Below, piece after piece: positions 56,072 through 64,000 of a stretch of DNA of 64,000 nucleotides. This DNA comes from Clavaria fumosa (Eukaryota; Basidiomycota; Agaricomycetes; Agaricales; Clavariaceae): assembly GCA_951802425.1 (NCBI GenBank), contig OX637796.1:744001-808000 (forward strand), given 5' to 3'. Below the pieces are notes generated by a model that saw only the letters and a program-made list of their open reading frames with translations, ran no database searches and had not been told where the DNA came from. Numbering within the stretch: position 1 is the first letter of the stretch; each line of letters opens with the position of its first letter. A program made the translations under genes and the position numbers.

Positions 56072-57844
56072 TTATTCATAGAGGTCGAGAGGGGAACTAA
56101 CAGGAGATACGAAGTCACGGAGGGCGGAGGGCACTGGGGCTAACGGCAGCAGCAAGTCCCATGCGAGGGGCGACCCGCGCGAGGGCAAGTCTGCCAAGTT
56201 CTCCTCTGACGCGATCCACGAGAATGACAGATGAATGCGGAAGTCATGAATGAGCATGAGTGTTCGTCGCAGGGAGCTGTTCTGGAGGCTGTTTCTTGCA
56301 TGGCCAGCTTTGAAAGCACCCACGACACCAGCATTATCGGACCGAATGGTGAATCCCACGTTCGCACGGCGGAGCTTGACCAGCATTCCCGCTGCTAGTT
56401 CGACCGCCACCATCTCAGCCCAGCCTATGCTGCGTTCACTCGATTTCCAGGAGGGCACGAGTTTCCAGGATCTCCAACGCTCATTGATAACGAGCCCGAG
56501 CCCCCAGTCAGAGGCATCCACATGGATGACTTCATTACTAAGCAGTGGCACAGGCGTTATGCGCATCCCGCACCATGGGCGAGCTAGAGTAGTTTCCCAC
56601 CACGCAAGGTCATCCATCACATCACGAGAGGGGTGGAGTTTTACGAAGAGTGACGAGTAGTTGTTGAACTTGCCAAGGAAGCGGTAAAGAGACGGCAGCC
56701 GAGTCCTGCTGAACCTGATGGCAACAGCGCAGTGGTTCAAAGAGCCGAGCAAGGATTCCATATCTTTTCTAGAGATAGAGCCGCTGCTGAGGCAGTCGGT
56801 GACTTTCTTAAGGAATTTAAGGCGTTTCGACTCTGGCAAGCAGACAGATTTGTCGATGATATTCCAGACAAACCCAAGGTACTTGAACGAAGAGGCAAAT
56901 GGCATGCATTTCCCGGGCTTTGCTGACCATGGCCATCCCAACGTGGAGGCGACAGAACGGATCAGGGATTCATCATAAGCAAAAACAGGGGCCAGGGACA
57001 AAGTGGCGGAGGCCGCTTGGGAAACCAGCACCTTGGAAGCACCAGCGGGCGTTTGGGAACCGGCCGCTTCGTGCGTCGGAGCCACCCTTGGGACTGGAAA
57101 CCGCCAAAAGAGGAAATCATCTGCCCACTTTATAATCTTGTCCACCCCGAGGGCAAGGTAGATTGCTACTATAGCGTCAGCTACCCGGCCGAAAATTCCA
57201 CTTGAGCTCGTGCAACCGAAACAACAGCAGTGATCAATGTAAAACGAACCATTCCAAGCGACGCATACATGGGGGCGATCAGTGGGGGAAGTAGGCATGC
57301 GGCGGTGAGCGGAGTCGACGTCAAACACGGCGACTTCTGTACCAAGAGGCGCATTCAGAACTGCAAGGAAGCAGTCCACCCAGCTTCCCCAGTCACACTG
57401 GAAAAGGGATGCGTCGATGGCAGAGTTTGTCGAGGGAATGGAGGGGTTGTCACGGGGGAATGAGTGGTCGTTGATGACCCGGGCCTTCCCAGATGAGCAG
57501 TCAAAGACTACTCCAAGAGGAGCTGTGCGGAAGTGTCCTAGTATATTCGAGAGATTCATGCATGAGAAAGGGCCAGAGTACCGTCCTAAGCGGAGCTCAT
57601 TGGCAATGTGATCATCAATGATAGAGAGGTTTTCGAGTGCAGATTTATGGTTCGGAGGGGAGTAGGTATGATGAAGAATGGAAGATGTACCAATACGGAA
57701 GCCGAACTTAAGGCCTTCAACAACATCGGTAAATTTCTCAGAGTTTTTTGTGGAGAGCAGTAGGTGGTGCCATTCCTCCCAATGCAAAGGAGTAACGATG
57801 GGCAAAAATTCAGGCCTGAGGATGGGACTGGCCGCTGTGTTCAC
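56072..57844 (-). CDS. Reverse transcriptase-RNase H of the Ngaro element
   Basis: The frame is open from 58426 to 56072, but RT-like sequence starts only around 57844 (VNTAASPILRPEFLPIVTPL); the earlier part overlaps gag in another frame. RT motifs include SGKARVINDHSFPRDNPSIP, VAVFDVDSAHRRMP, and the active site IIKWADDFLFW (x-A-D-D). PGKCMPFASSFKYLGFVWN forms the primer-grip/thumb side. RNase H follows with VIHVDASDWGLGLVI, WAEMVAVELA and IRSDNAGVV, supplying Asp, Glu and Asp. It is in a different frame from gag and probably needs frameshifting or re-initiation. All catalytic residues that I can place are present. Confidence 0.9.
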   Translation of the reverse strand: MNTAASPILRPEFLPIVTPLHWEEWHHLLLSTKNSEKFTDVVEGLKFGFRIGTSSILHHTYSPPNHKSALENLSIIDDHIANELRLGRYSGPFSCMNLSNILGHFRTAPLGVVFDCSSGKARVINDHSFPRDNPSIPSTNSAIDASLFQCDWGSWVDCFLAVLNAPLGTEVAVFDVDSAHRRMPTSPTDRPHVCVAWNGSFYIDHCCCFGCTSSSGIFGRVADAIVAIYLALGVDKIIKWADDFLFWRFPVPRVAPTHEAAGSQTPAGASKVLVSQAASATLSLAPVFAYDESLIRSVASTLGWPWSAKPGKCMPFASSFKYLGFVWNIIDKSVCLPESKRLKFLKKVTDCLSSGSISRKDMESLLGSLNHCAVAIRFSRTRLPSLYRFLGKFNNYSSLFVKLHPSRDVMDDLAWWETTLARPWCGMRITPVPLLSNEVIHVDASDWGLGLVINERWRSWKLVPSWKSSERSIGWAEMVAVELAAGMLVKLRRANVGFTIRSDNAGVVGAFKAGHARNSLQNSSLRRTLMLIHDFRIHLSFSWIASEENLADLPSRGSPLAWDLLLPLAPVPSALRDFVSPVSSPLDLYE

Positions 57845-59396
57845 CTGACCCACAGAGTGAGCAGGCATGGGCGAAAGGGCAGGTGCTGACAGAGCATCCA
57901 CGCGAGCCGTTGAAGCGGAAGCAGATACCGGCTTTGAATGTAGCAGGGGCACGCCAGTTTCCATCCTCACCCTTGGACAGGAAACCATTTCCCGATGAGG
58001 GGCAGTCCTTCCCATAATGCGAGGTTGCGAGGCAGACGAAGCATCGACCCCTTGGAGGGCCTGCACGGGGCCCGTGTCCGATGTTCGCCCCACTTCCCGC
58101 CCCACTTCGCGGCTGTCTGCGCCCACTATTTGCGGGAGGGGCGCCCCCCACCTGAGCCCGAAAGGGCCGCGGGATCTGCCCGGCATTAAACGATGCCAGG
58201 AAGGACGTGATCTGCGTGGACCGGTCACGATCCACAATGTCCTGCCATACGTGATAGTGGAAGATGGCAGGCGAGAATCCAGCAGAGTCCTGCAACCAAC
58301 TGTGACGAATGCGAATATCGTAGAGCACATAGAGTCGGAATTGCTCCGCGAAGTCAGAGCGAGAAGTAATGACAGAGAAGTGGGTCCGAAAGGCATTTGC
58401 AATGGCAGAGCGAAGAGGCGAGGCAAGGTAGCGATTAATCATGTTGCAGAGACGGGGCCACGCTTCCGCAAATTCCACAAAGGAGATTGAAGTCTCCCCA
58501 GACTCATCGAGGCTAGGCTGCTTGAATTCCAATGCGCCAGAATCCCCAACCGTGAGGGTGCCCATGGAACGGTCCACAGAGAACAACGTGGCCCGGCAAC
58601 GCGAGTTCGACAGCAAGTGAAGAGGAATGTGCTTACGCCAACCCTGCTCCAAAATGCGGATTATGAGGGGAGGTTCGACAATCTTATTTGGGTCTAGTTG
58701 GACATCTGATTCTACAAGGGTGAGGGGTGCTGCTGAGGCACTCCGGAGGACCGCATGGGGGGGGTCCAAAGGCAAAGAAGAAAGCTGTTGCAAAGCGGGG
58801 GCAGAGGCGAATGCTTGGTCAAGCCTTGCAGGATCAACTGCACGCCTATCAACATCCTGACTAGCCTCATTTGAGGGCACCAGACCTGCCGAGGCAGCTG
58901 CCTCTAAGGCAGACGACACAGAGGCCGCAATAATATCACGGAGAATGTCTATGGAGAAGGTCGAACCTGGTACCTTTGAAAGTACCGGTGCCCCTTGGCC
59001 TGCCAGGGGATTGACTGCTGAGTGGGTGGTACCAGGATCCGGCAAACCCAAGGGTCTCGTCCCCTGGCCTGCAAGGGGAGCAGGAGCAGGCAAACTCCTC
59101 TTCGCAGCAAGCCCAAACGCGGGCGCCAGCGGCCGAACTGCGGCTGGGTCAGACAAAGGGATCACAATACGCCTGGAGAATGCACACCCACCCTGTCCAG
59201 GAGCTGGCAACAGGGGATCACGGGCAGGCGACGAAGGTGCATCTACACTATGCACAGAGGGTCCAGACCCTCGAGGGAAGACCGATGGGACATCCCCTAC
59301 GACAGAAGTCACAAAACATCCAAATGATGATGGACTAGGACACACCCGACATGCCAGGACCTGACAGCGGTGGCATGGGGAAGACCGATGGGACAT
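57810..59396 (-). CDS. Gag-like protein of the Ngaro element, main part
   Basis: The C-terminal region carries a zinc knuckle CFVCLATSHYGKDC (C-x2-C-x4-H-x4-C) and then a Cys-rich CFRFNGSRGC...CPFAHACSLCGS finger, typical of gag proteins of basidiomycete Ngaro elements. The central part (SISFVEFAEAWPRLCNMINR to DIVDRDRSTQITSFLASFN) is the probable capsid-like helical domain. The N-terminal 150 residues are Pro/Ala/Gly-rich. The start listed at 59396 lies in a 103-bp tandem duplication and is uncertain; sequence of similar composition continues upstream in another frame (59438-60136). Confidence 0.85.
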   Translation of the reverse strand: MSHRSSPCHRCQVLACRVCPSPSSFGCFVTSVVGDVPSVFPRGSGPSVHSVDAPSSPARDPLLPAPGQGGCAFSRRIVIPLSDPAAVRPLAPAFGLAAKRSLPAPAPLAGQGTRPLGLPDPGTTHSAVNPLAGQGAPVLSKVPGSTFSIDILRDIIAASVSSALEAAASAGLVPSNEASQDVDRRAVDPARLDQAFASAPALQQLSSLPLDPPHAVLRSASAAPLTLVESDVQLDPNKIVEPPLIIRILEQGWRKHIPLHLLSNSRCRATLFSVDRSMGTLTVGDSGALEFKQPSLDESGETSISFVEFAEAWPRLCNMINRYLASPLRSAIANAFRTHFSVITSRSDFAEQFRLYVLYDIRIRHSWLQDSAGFSPAIFHYHVWQDIVDRDRSTQITSFLASFNAGQIPRPFRAQVGGAPPANSGRRQPRSGAGSGANIGHGPRAGPPRGRCFVCLATSHYGKDCPSSGNGFLSKGEDGNWRAPATFKAGICFRFNGSRGCSVSTCPFAHACSLCGSGEHSGQSHPQA

Positions 59397-59482
59397 CCCC
59401 TACGACAGAAGTCACAAAACGTCCAAATGATGATGGACTAGGACACACCCGACATGCCAGGACCTGACAGCGGTGGCATGGG
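59277..59482. repeat. Tandem duplication, 103-bp period, at the gag frame break
   Basis: GAAGACCGATGGGACATCCC starts at 59277 and again at 59380, and the copies match through GGTGGCATGGGG with one C/T-type difference (AACATCC versus AACGTCC). Confidence 0.92.
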
Positions 59483-60136
59483 GACCGAGGGTCCAAAGGC
59501 CAAAGGGCCAGGCAAAGTGGAAGAAGATCCCAAGGCCGAAGGGCCTCCCAAGCCGGTTAAGGGACCCCTTATGGTGGGTGGAGAGTCCACAGGGCCAGGA
59601 GCGGCCCTCAGAGGCGAAGGATTCAGGTTGAAAGGAGGTAGAAGGTCTGGGGCAGAGCCCGCCGCCTTATCAGAAAGAGTATCCGGTCCAGAAGCAGCTG
59701 GTAGCTGAGTGGCGGGGGGATCCATCCCTACCGCTGGTCGGTCTGGCGGGCTATCTCGGGGTAAGGCCGCTGGTGGTACGGCAATAGAGCGAGCCTTCTT
59801 CACCACCGGACGGACGGGCGGATTATCTTGTTGAGTGGCCTTGGGGGAAGAGGAAGGGACCCGTGCCCTGCGCGTCCCAGCCATGACCTTGTCCGCGAAG
59901 TATCCACCGAGTGATCCAGATGCCCGGACGCTATCTTGCAAAGATGACTGGGCTCCGAGTTGTAAGTCCAAGCGGTCTAGATCTAACTGGTTCGGATCCA
60001 GGCCTGTTTCTGGAAATGGGTTAAGATGGGTACTAGTTCCGGCCTTCCCTTTCCCTTTGTTTGTGGGCCTAACCGAGGTTGCACCCCCTACCACAGAGTC
60101 AGCAGGAGGTACGGATGCATTACGAGTTATAACCAT
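59438..60136 (-). CDS. N-terminal gag-side ORF of the Ngaro element, 232 aa
   Basis: Starts MVITRNASVPPADSVVGG just inside repeat A1. Pro/Ser/Gly-rich with a possible helix (LDPNQLDLDRLDLQLGAQSS) and a basic VVKKARS segment. It ends with a TAG at the start of the 103-bp tandem duplication, beyond which the frame with gag motifs takes over. It is probably the amino-terminal part of Gag, separated by mutation, an unseen intron or a frameshift; collapsing the duplication alone does not put the two frames in register. Confidence 0.6.
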   Translation of the reverse strand: MVITRNASVPPADSVVGGATSVRPTNKGKGKAGTSTHLNPFPETGLDPNQLDLDRLDLQLGAQSSLQDSVRASGSLGGYFADKVMAGTRRARVPSSSPKATQQDNPPVRPVVKKARSIAVPPAALPRDSPPDRPAVGMDPPATQLPAASGPDTLSDKAAGSAPDLLPPFNLNPSPLRAAPGPVDSPPTIRGPLTGLGGPSALGSSSTLPGPLAFGPSVPMPPLSGPGMSGVS

Positions 60137-60190
60137 GGGAGCCGAAAATCCCTACAGGAACCCAAGAAGAAAGGCAATGCTACAAAAACT

Positions 60191-60328
60191 GAGGAGGAAG
60201 CTACGAAGGGTTCTACAATATGGAGATGGAGGTGGTAGAGGGAAAGAGGCGCCGGGATGTTCGGAGTTACAAATCCGGCTTGGTTTGAGATGTCGATCTC
60301 GAGCTCGTTCCGGGCTGAGATCGGTCAT
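60191..60328 (-). repeat. Split direct repeat A1 (5' end) of the Ngaro element
   Basis: 138-bp copy of A2 marking the upstream end of the element on the minus strand. Host sequence resumes at 60329 (TAAGGATATAATTAAC). Confidence 0.9.
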
Positions 60329-60590
60329 TAAGGATATAATTAACAATCCTTCATATAATCAAAAAAGAAAATTTCATAATTCTCCAATGCAATTTCAAAC
60401 TCAGCATGACAACACTGTGGGTTCTCAACAACCAATGAATGGATTACCTTCAAATTTTGATAGGATATAAATGCTTATTAGGATGGCTTATATTAATATT
60501 TTCATGATTTATACACATTTACTGAGGGCGCAGGAACAAATCCGCGTTGTGTTTATTTTAAACTCCGACCTTCAGAAAGTCGTCACATGC
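60329..60590 (+). other. AT-rich flank with an Asn/Gln-rich coding-like tail
   Basis: Directly beyond the Ngaro end one frame reads FHNSPMQFQTQHDNTVGSQQ and ends SNFDRI-stop at 60470. The amino-acid make-up resembles a real protein C-terminus more than random AT-rich DNA, but nothing identifiable lies on the other side of the Ngaro insertion. Confidence 0.3.
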
Positions 60591-60639
60591 TTTGTTGAAC
60601 TTGTCGTTCTCCCACCATCACCCATGCCTCTCTGACAAC

Positions 60640-61690
60640 GACGGCGGCGGCACCTTCTCGCTTTCCCTTCTCTCTCTCTCATCCCCAGCAATGACAACAA
60701 CGGCGGCGACACCCTCTCCCTCTCCTCTCCTCTCCTCTCCCTCTCTCCTCCCTCTATCCCATCCCCAGCGACGACAACGGCACCCTCACCCTCACCTCCA
60801 GCAACGACGACAACGGCGACGGCACCCTCGCCCTCACCTCCAGCGACGACGACGGCGGCACCTTCACCCTCACCCTCTCTCTCCTCCAGCGATGACTGCG
60901 GCGGCGGCGGCCCTCTCCCCCTCTCTCTCCTCACAACAACGACGGCGGCGGCACCCTCAGGGAGGGTCCATCAGGTGCGTCCTCTCCCCTTTTGTTCATA
61001 TTCTTTTCATTTTTTATTATTTACAGAGCGATGGTGAGGGCGGCTTCTCCCTCTCCTCTCTTTCCCTATCCTCCCTCTCTTCTCTCCCCTTCCTTTCCCT
61101 ATCTTTCTCCTCCGGCATCGACGACGACGGCGGCAGCAGTGGCAGCAGCAGCAAAGCAACAGCAGCGGCGGCAGCAACAACGGCAGCGGCTACGGCAGCA
61201 ACAACCATGGCGGCGGCGGCGGCGACAGCAAAGCAACATTGACGGCGGCGGCGGCGGCAGCAAAGCAAAGCAACGGGGCGGCGACGGCGGCGACGGCGGT
61301 AGCAAAGCAACGGGGCCGCGGCGGCAGCAGCAGCAAAGCAACGGCGGCGGCGGCGGCGACAGCAAAGCAACGGCGGCGGCGGCAGCAACATTGACGGCGG
61401 CGGCGGCGACAGCAACATCGACGGCGGCGGCGGCAGCAAAGCAACGGGGCGGCGGCGGCGGCGACAGCAGAACAACGGCGGCGGCGGCAGCAACTTCGAC
61501 GGCGGCGGCGGCGACAGCAACTTCGACGGCGGCAGCAGCAGCAACGGCTGCGACGGAGCAACAGCAGCAGCGGCGGCGGCAGCGACAGCAGCGGCGGCGG
61601 CAGCAACGGCGGCAGCAGCAACGGCGGTGGCGGCGGCGGCGGAGCAATAGCAGCAGCAGCGGCTGCGGCTGCTGTGGCTGCTGTGGCTCC
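60640..61690. repeat. Low-complexity block: CT-rich and ACGACG runs, then GGC/AGC trinucleotide array
   Basis: 60640-61100 is CCTCTCCCTC-rich with interspersed ACGACGGCGG. 61125-61690 is dominated by GGCGGCGGC, AGCAACA and GACGGCGG units. All six frames give long poly-Ala/Ser/Arg/Gln products (for example 60992-61735 plus), which are not taken as genes. Confidence 0.85.
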
Positions 61691-62114
61691 TTACATAGGC
61701 CTTATATGTTCTTACATGTACTTGACTGTACTTGACTGTACTTGATTAATAATATTGTCTTAATCAACTACTTGATTACTAATAAGTTGAGTCTAATTTG
61801 AGGATTAAGATCATTGAAGTTTGGCTAAGTTCTGGTCAAGAAAGTTTTATGTTTCCTGAGGTGTTTAAGACAGGTTTCAGTCAGATTCAGTAGCTGTAAG
61901 GCTAACTTTTGGTTCTTAATACCTCTTGGTCTGCCAGATGCTAAGAATCATTAAGGCCTGCCAAGATTATTAAGATGTATCTAAGACAAATCTGGAAAAT
62001 TGGATTGTCTTAGACTAAGACAGTCTTGTCTTAGTCCAACTTGTCTTAATTTTTCTTAAATCCAATTTAAGACAGGTCTAAGACTGCCTAAGTCACTTTG
62101 CACTTTTCCTGATG

Positions 62115-62770
62115 CTGATGGTGCTGGATGTGGCACACAGGATCCTGGAGCACTGGTATGCCTATGAGACGCTGCACAGGCGACGCACAAGGCGGTCCTT
62201 GCCCTCGCTTATCCAGCCACAGGTCCCTATGGGTGCAGGCTTGCCTACATACGTAGCAAGCTTAAACATTGCAAGCCATGCAAAGAAAGAATGCAGAGAC
62301 AACATCAGGAAACCTGAGCAAAACTTTTTTGAACTTGTGTGAGCTTGCACAAGCTTGTGCACACCTGACTGGCAGCCAAACACTGCCTAATTAGCAATGA
62401 CACTGGGCCCCCACACCACTAGCTAGTTAGGCTGGTTAACTGTAGGTGTCCTATACCGGCATTTGTAGCAGCATTCAGCAGTTGTTCTCAGTAAATATCA
62501 TCACCTCAGGCTGTCCGTATGCTTCCCATGACCTCGTGGGCCACTCGTAAGCTTCCCACAAGGTTGATGCGCCACTCACCATGTGAACAATCACCTGCTC
62601 ATCGTGTGCTCATCATCTGTGATGGTGAGCTCACCTATCTCAACAGAAACTACACATTTTGGAGTCATTTCTTCTGCAGGCTACTCCCGCAACTATTCAA
62701 TGGACAGTAGTAATCAAGTAATTTGAATAAAAGAGAGTGCCCATAGTAGGGACCATTCAATGGTCACTGG
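62115..62770. other. Intergenic or repeat DNA right of the DNA transposon
   Basis: A plus frame 62112-62342 without known motifs, otherwise nothing supported. CpG is low and rises slightly around 62170-62220. Confidence 0.35.
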
Positions 62771-64000
62771 TCAGACTCCCCCACTGCTTGAGTCATTGGA
62801 GCTTACTACTACAGGGGCCCTCTTGTTGGCCTTCTCCTTATGCTTCTGTGGCTTGTATACAGGCTCTCCATGCTCTGAACAGGCCTGATTTTCGGTTTTT
62901 CTTGCCTTCAGCTCATCATCTGTTAGTTTAATCCACATACAGGAACTGGAGTCCAAAGCGTCAATGAGTTTGTTCAAATCCAGATGAGAATTGACCTGGC
63001 TGGGGTTGCAGACTACAGCTATGGGCCAGCTCTGTAATGCAACACCAAACTGCTCTACAATCTTTGCTTCATAGTTAGTAGAGTTCATCTGGCATGATTT
63101 CTTGATGAGCATGTGCGCTTGGAGGATGGTGTCTGCGAAAAGATTAGCAGGTATACAGAGTCGACTAGCTGGACATACCTAAGCCACCCTGAATCAGAGT
63201 CCAGCACTCACTAACTACTTTATGCCTGGCAATTGATCTGAAGACAGAGCCTTATCTGCATAACTTTATATGAGTCCTTTAAATTTACAGTTTGTGTGAA
63301 GCTTACCTAGCCTGCCAATAACCCAAGATTCAAGTTTCAGCACAAGCTCCTTTGCTGTAATCCTGAGAACTTCCTTCAAGAATCTTCCCAAAGCTTGAGA
63401 CATGAATACCCATGGTTCATGGTAGTGCTTGACAGTGAAGTAAAACTCTTCGATGCTGGTTTGTGCAACAAGGCATTCCCACTGTCCAAAGGAATCCATG
63501 ATGAGCAGTAATGAAGAGTGATGATGGACATACCTCAATATTCATGGCCTTGAACCCTGCATTGACATTTGCTTGGACCGCTTTTGGTGCCGCACAGATG
63601 ACAGCATGCTGGTCCTTCTTGTCTCAGACTTGTTGCAGCTCAGCTATGAGCTCTTGAAGTTCTTGGTTGGTGAGCTTCTGCCACTCTAGGTGAACTTCCT
63701 CTGCATGCTCAGTCAAATACTGATGGAGCTGATATTGGTTGCCAGGCTCTTGGTCTACCATGACATCTGTGAAAATTGGATAAAAGAGCAATTTCAATTT
63801 GACTCACCTTCGTTTGCCTGCATCATTTTCCTCCACACAAAAGCATTCCATGCACTGGGGCACTGATGCTTTTTTGTGCCGTTCAGTAGCAGTTGTGTCC
63901 TAGACCATTTCAACAAGCTGAAATACATGTGTGATGATCCTTACAAGGCAAACATATGAAGACCAAAATCTCACCACTTGTGTTTGATAGAAATAGCCTG
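62771..64000 (-). pseudogene. Repeat-borne SAWN-motif protein of agaricomycetes, decayed and partial
   Basis: Predicted exons on the minus strand: 64000-63975 (runs off the edge), 63917-63808, 63766-63534, 63481-63307 and 63132-62771, with consistent phases. Features are HQCPSAWNAFVWRKMMQANE, then a helical EEVHLEWQKLTNQELQELI segment, QANVNAGFKAMNIE, VKHYHEPWVF and ITAKELVLKLESWVIG, and a last exon with VALQSWPIAVVCNPSQVNSH and SCMWIKLTDDELK. From memory, proteins with this architecture are numerous and repeat-associated in agaricomycete genomes; their function is unknown to me. Exon 3 has an in-frame TGA at 63626-63624, explicable as CGA to TGA, so this copy is dead. Confidence 0.6.

Larger units (their letters stand above)
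54360..60328 (-). mobile_element. Ngaro-type (DIRS order) tyrosine-recombinase retrotransposon, 5.97 kb
   Basis: Read on the minus strand the structure is A1 - gag - RT/RNase H - tyrosine recombinase - B1 - A2 - B2. A1 and A2 are identical-looking 138-bp copies, and B1 and B2 are 157-bp copies. These split direct repeats define Ngaro-like elements, which integrate by a tyrosine recombinase and leave no target duplication. The RT and recombinase frames are open and catalytic motifs are present. The element is rich in CpG while its flanks are not, which suggests recent insertion. Confidence 0.92.
53271..62114. mobile_element. DNA transposon with 26-bp terminal inverted repeats, carrying the nested Ngaro element
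   Basis: CATCAGGAAAAGTGCGAAGT at 53271 continues into GACTTA and is mirrored at 62089-62114 with one mismatch, a G to A at the CpG. Subterminal TAAGAC/GTCTTA motifs are dense at both ends. Eight-bp flanks CTGATTCT and CTGATGGT match at six positions, a possible decayed target duplication. Without the Ngaro element it would be about 2.9 kb. No transposase is recognised, so it is non-autonomous or gutted. Superfamily not assigned. Confidence 0.6.

Noticed and set aside
59835..60470. 211-codon plus-strand ORF over repeat A1
   Set aside because: Mostly antisense to the Ngaro gag leader; only its last 45 codons, outside the element, were kept as an observation.
60592..61735. Long ORFs of 143-247 codons on both strands
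   Set aside because: They are low-complexity translations of trinucleotide repeats, open in several frames at once.

Overview
The window reads as nuclear DNA of a basidiomycete fungus, most likely an agaricomycete. The reasons are short introns (about 55-100 nt) with GTRNGT donors and CAG/TAG acceptors, alanine/serine/proline-rich GC-rich coding exons, an F-box gene, a HAL-type kinase, a chromodomain Ty3/Gypsy element, a Ngaro-type tyrosine-recombinase retroelement and an agaricomycete-style repeat-borne protein family. No species is claimed.

Layout. 1-9 kb: an F-box gene running off the left edge, a LENG1/CIR-N-type gene, a 575-aa low-complexity protein, then a composite pseudogene block made of decayed 3' halves of two genes that are intact elsewhere in the window. 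9-12.2 kb: a truncated quinone oxidoreductase and a CpG-poor repeat bed with a 662-bp MITE, a minisatellite and a tRNA-derived sequence. 12.2-20.7 kb: a complete but dead Ty3/Gypsy chromovirus with LTRs, a 5-bp target duplication and a second LTR nested in gag. 21.5-46.5 kb: the gene-bearing core, holding an APH-like kinase, a C2H2 zinc-finger gene, ribosomal protein eL19, a HAL-type protein kinase, probable Mediator subunit 9, a signal-anchored membrane protein, several lineage-specific proteins, a minimal nucleotidyltransferase and a hot-dog thioesterase. About 4.3 kb between 35.8 and 40.1 kb holds no gene I can defend. 46.5-64 kb: an almost CpG-free repeat region with inverted repeats, a TGTAAGG...CCTTACA LTR, a large DNA transposon with 26-bp inverted ends, and inside it a CpG-rich, largely intact Ngaro element with split direct repeats. 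A decayed multi-exon TE-type gene runs off the right edge.

The housekeeping genes (eL19, MED9, HAL kinase, thioesterase) form no pathway. The main story is layered mobile DNA. Older layers have lost CpG, and every in-frame stop in the Gypsy pol is a TGA that one CGA to TGA change would explain. The Ngaro element keeps its CpGs and open RT and recombinase frames, so it looks like the most recent arrival. All splice structures were derived by eye, so exon limits are predictions.
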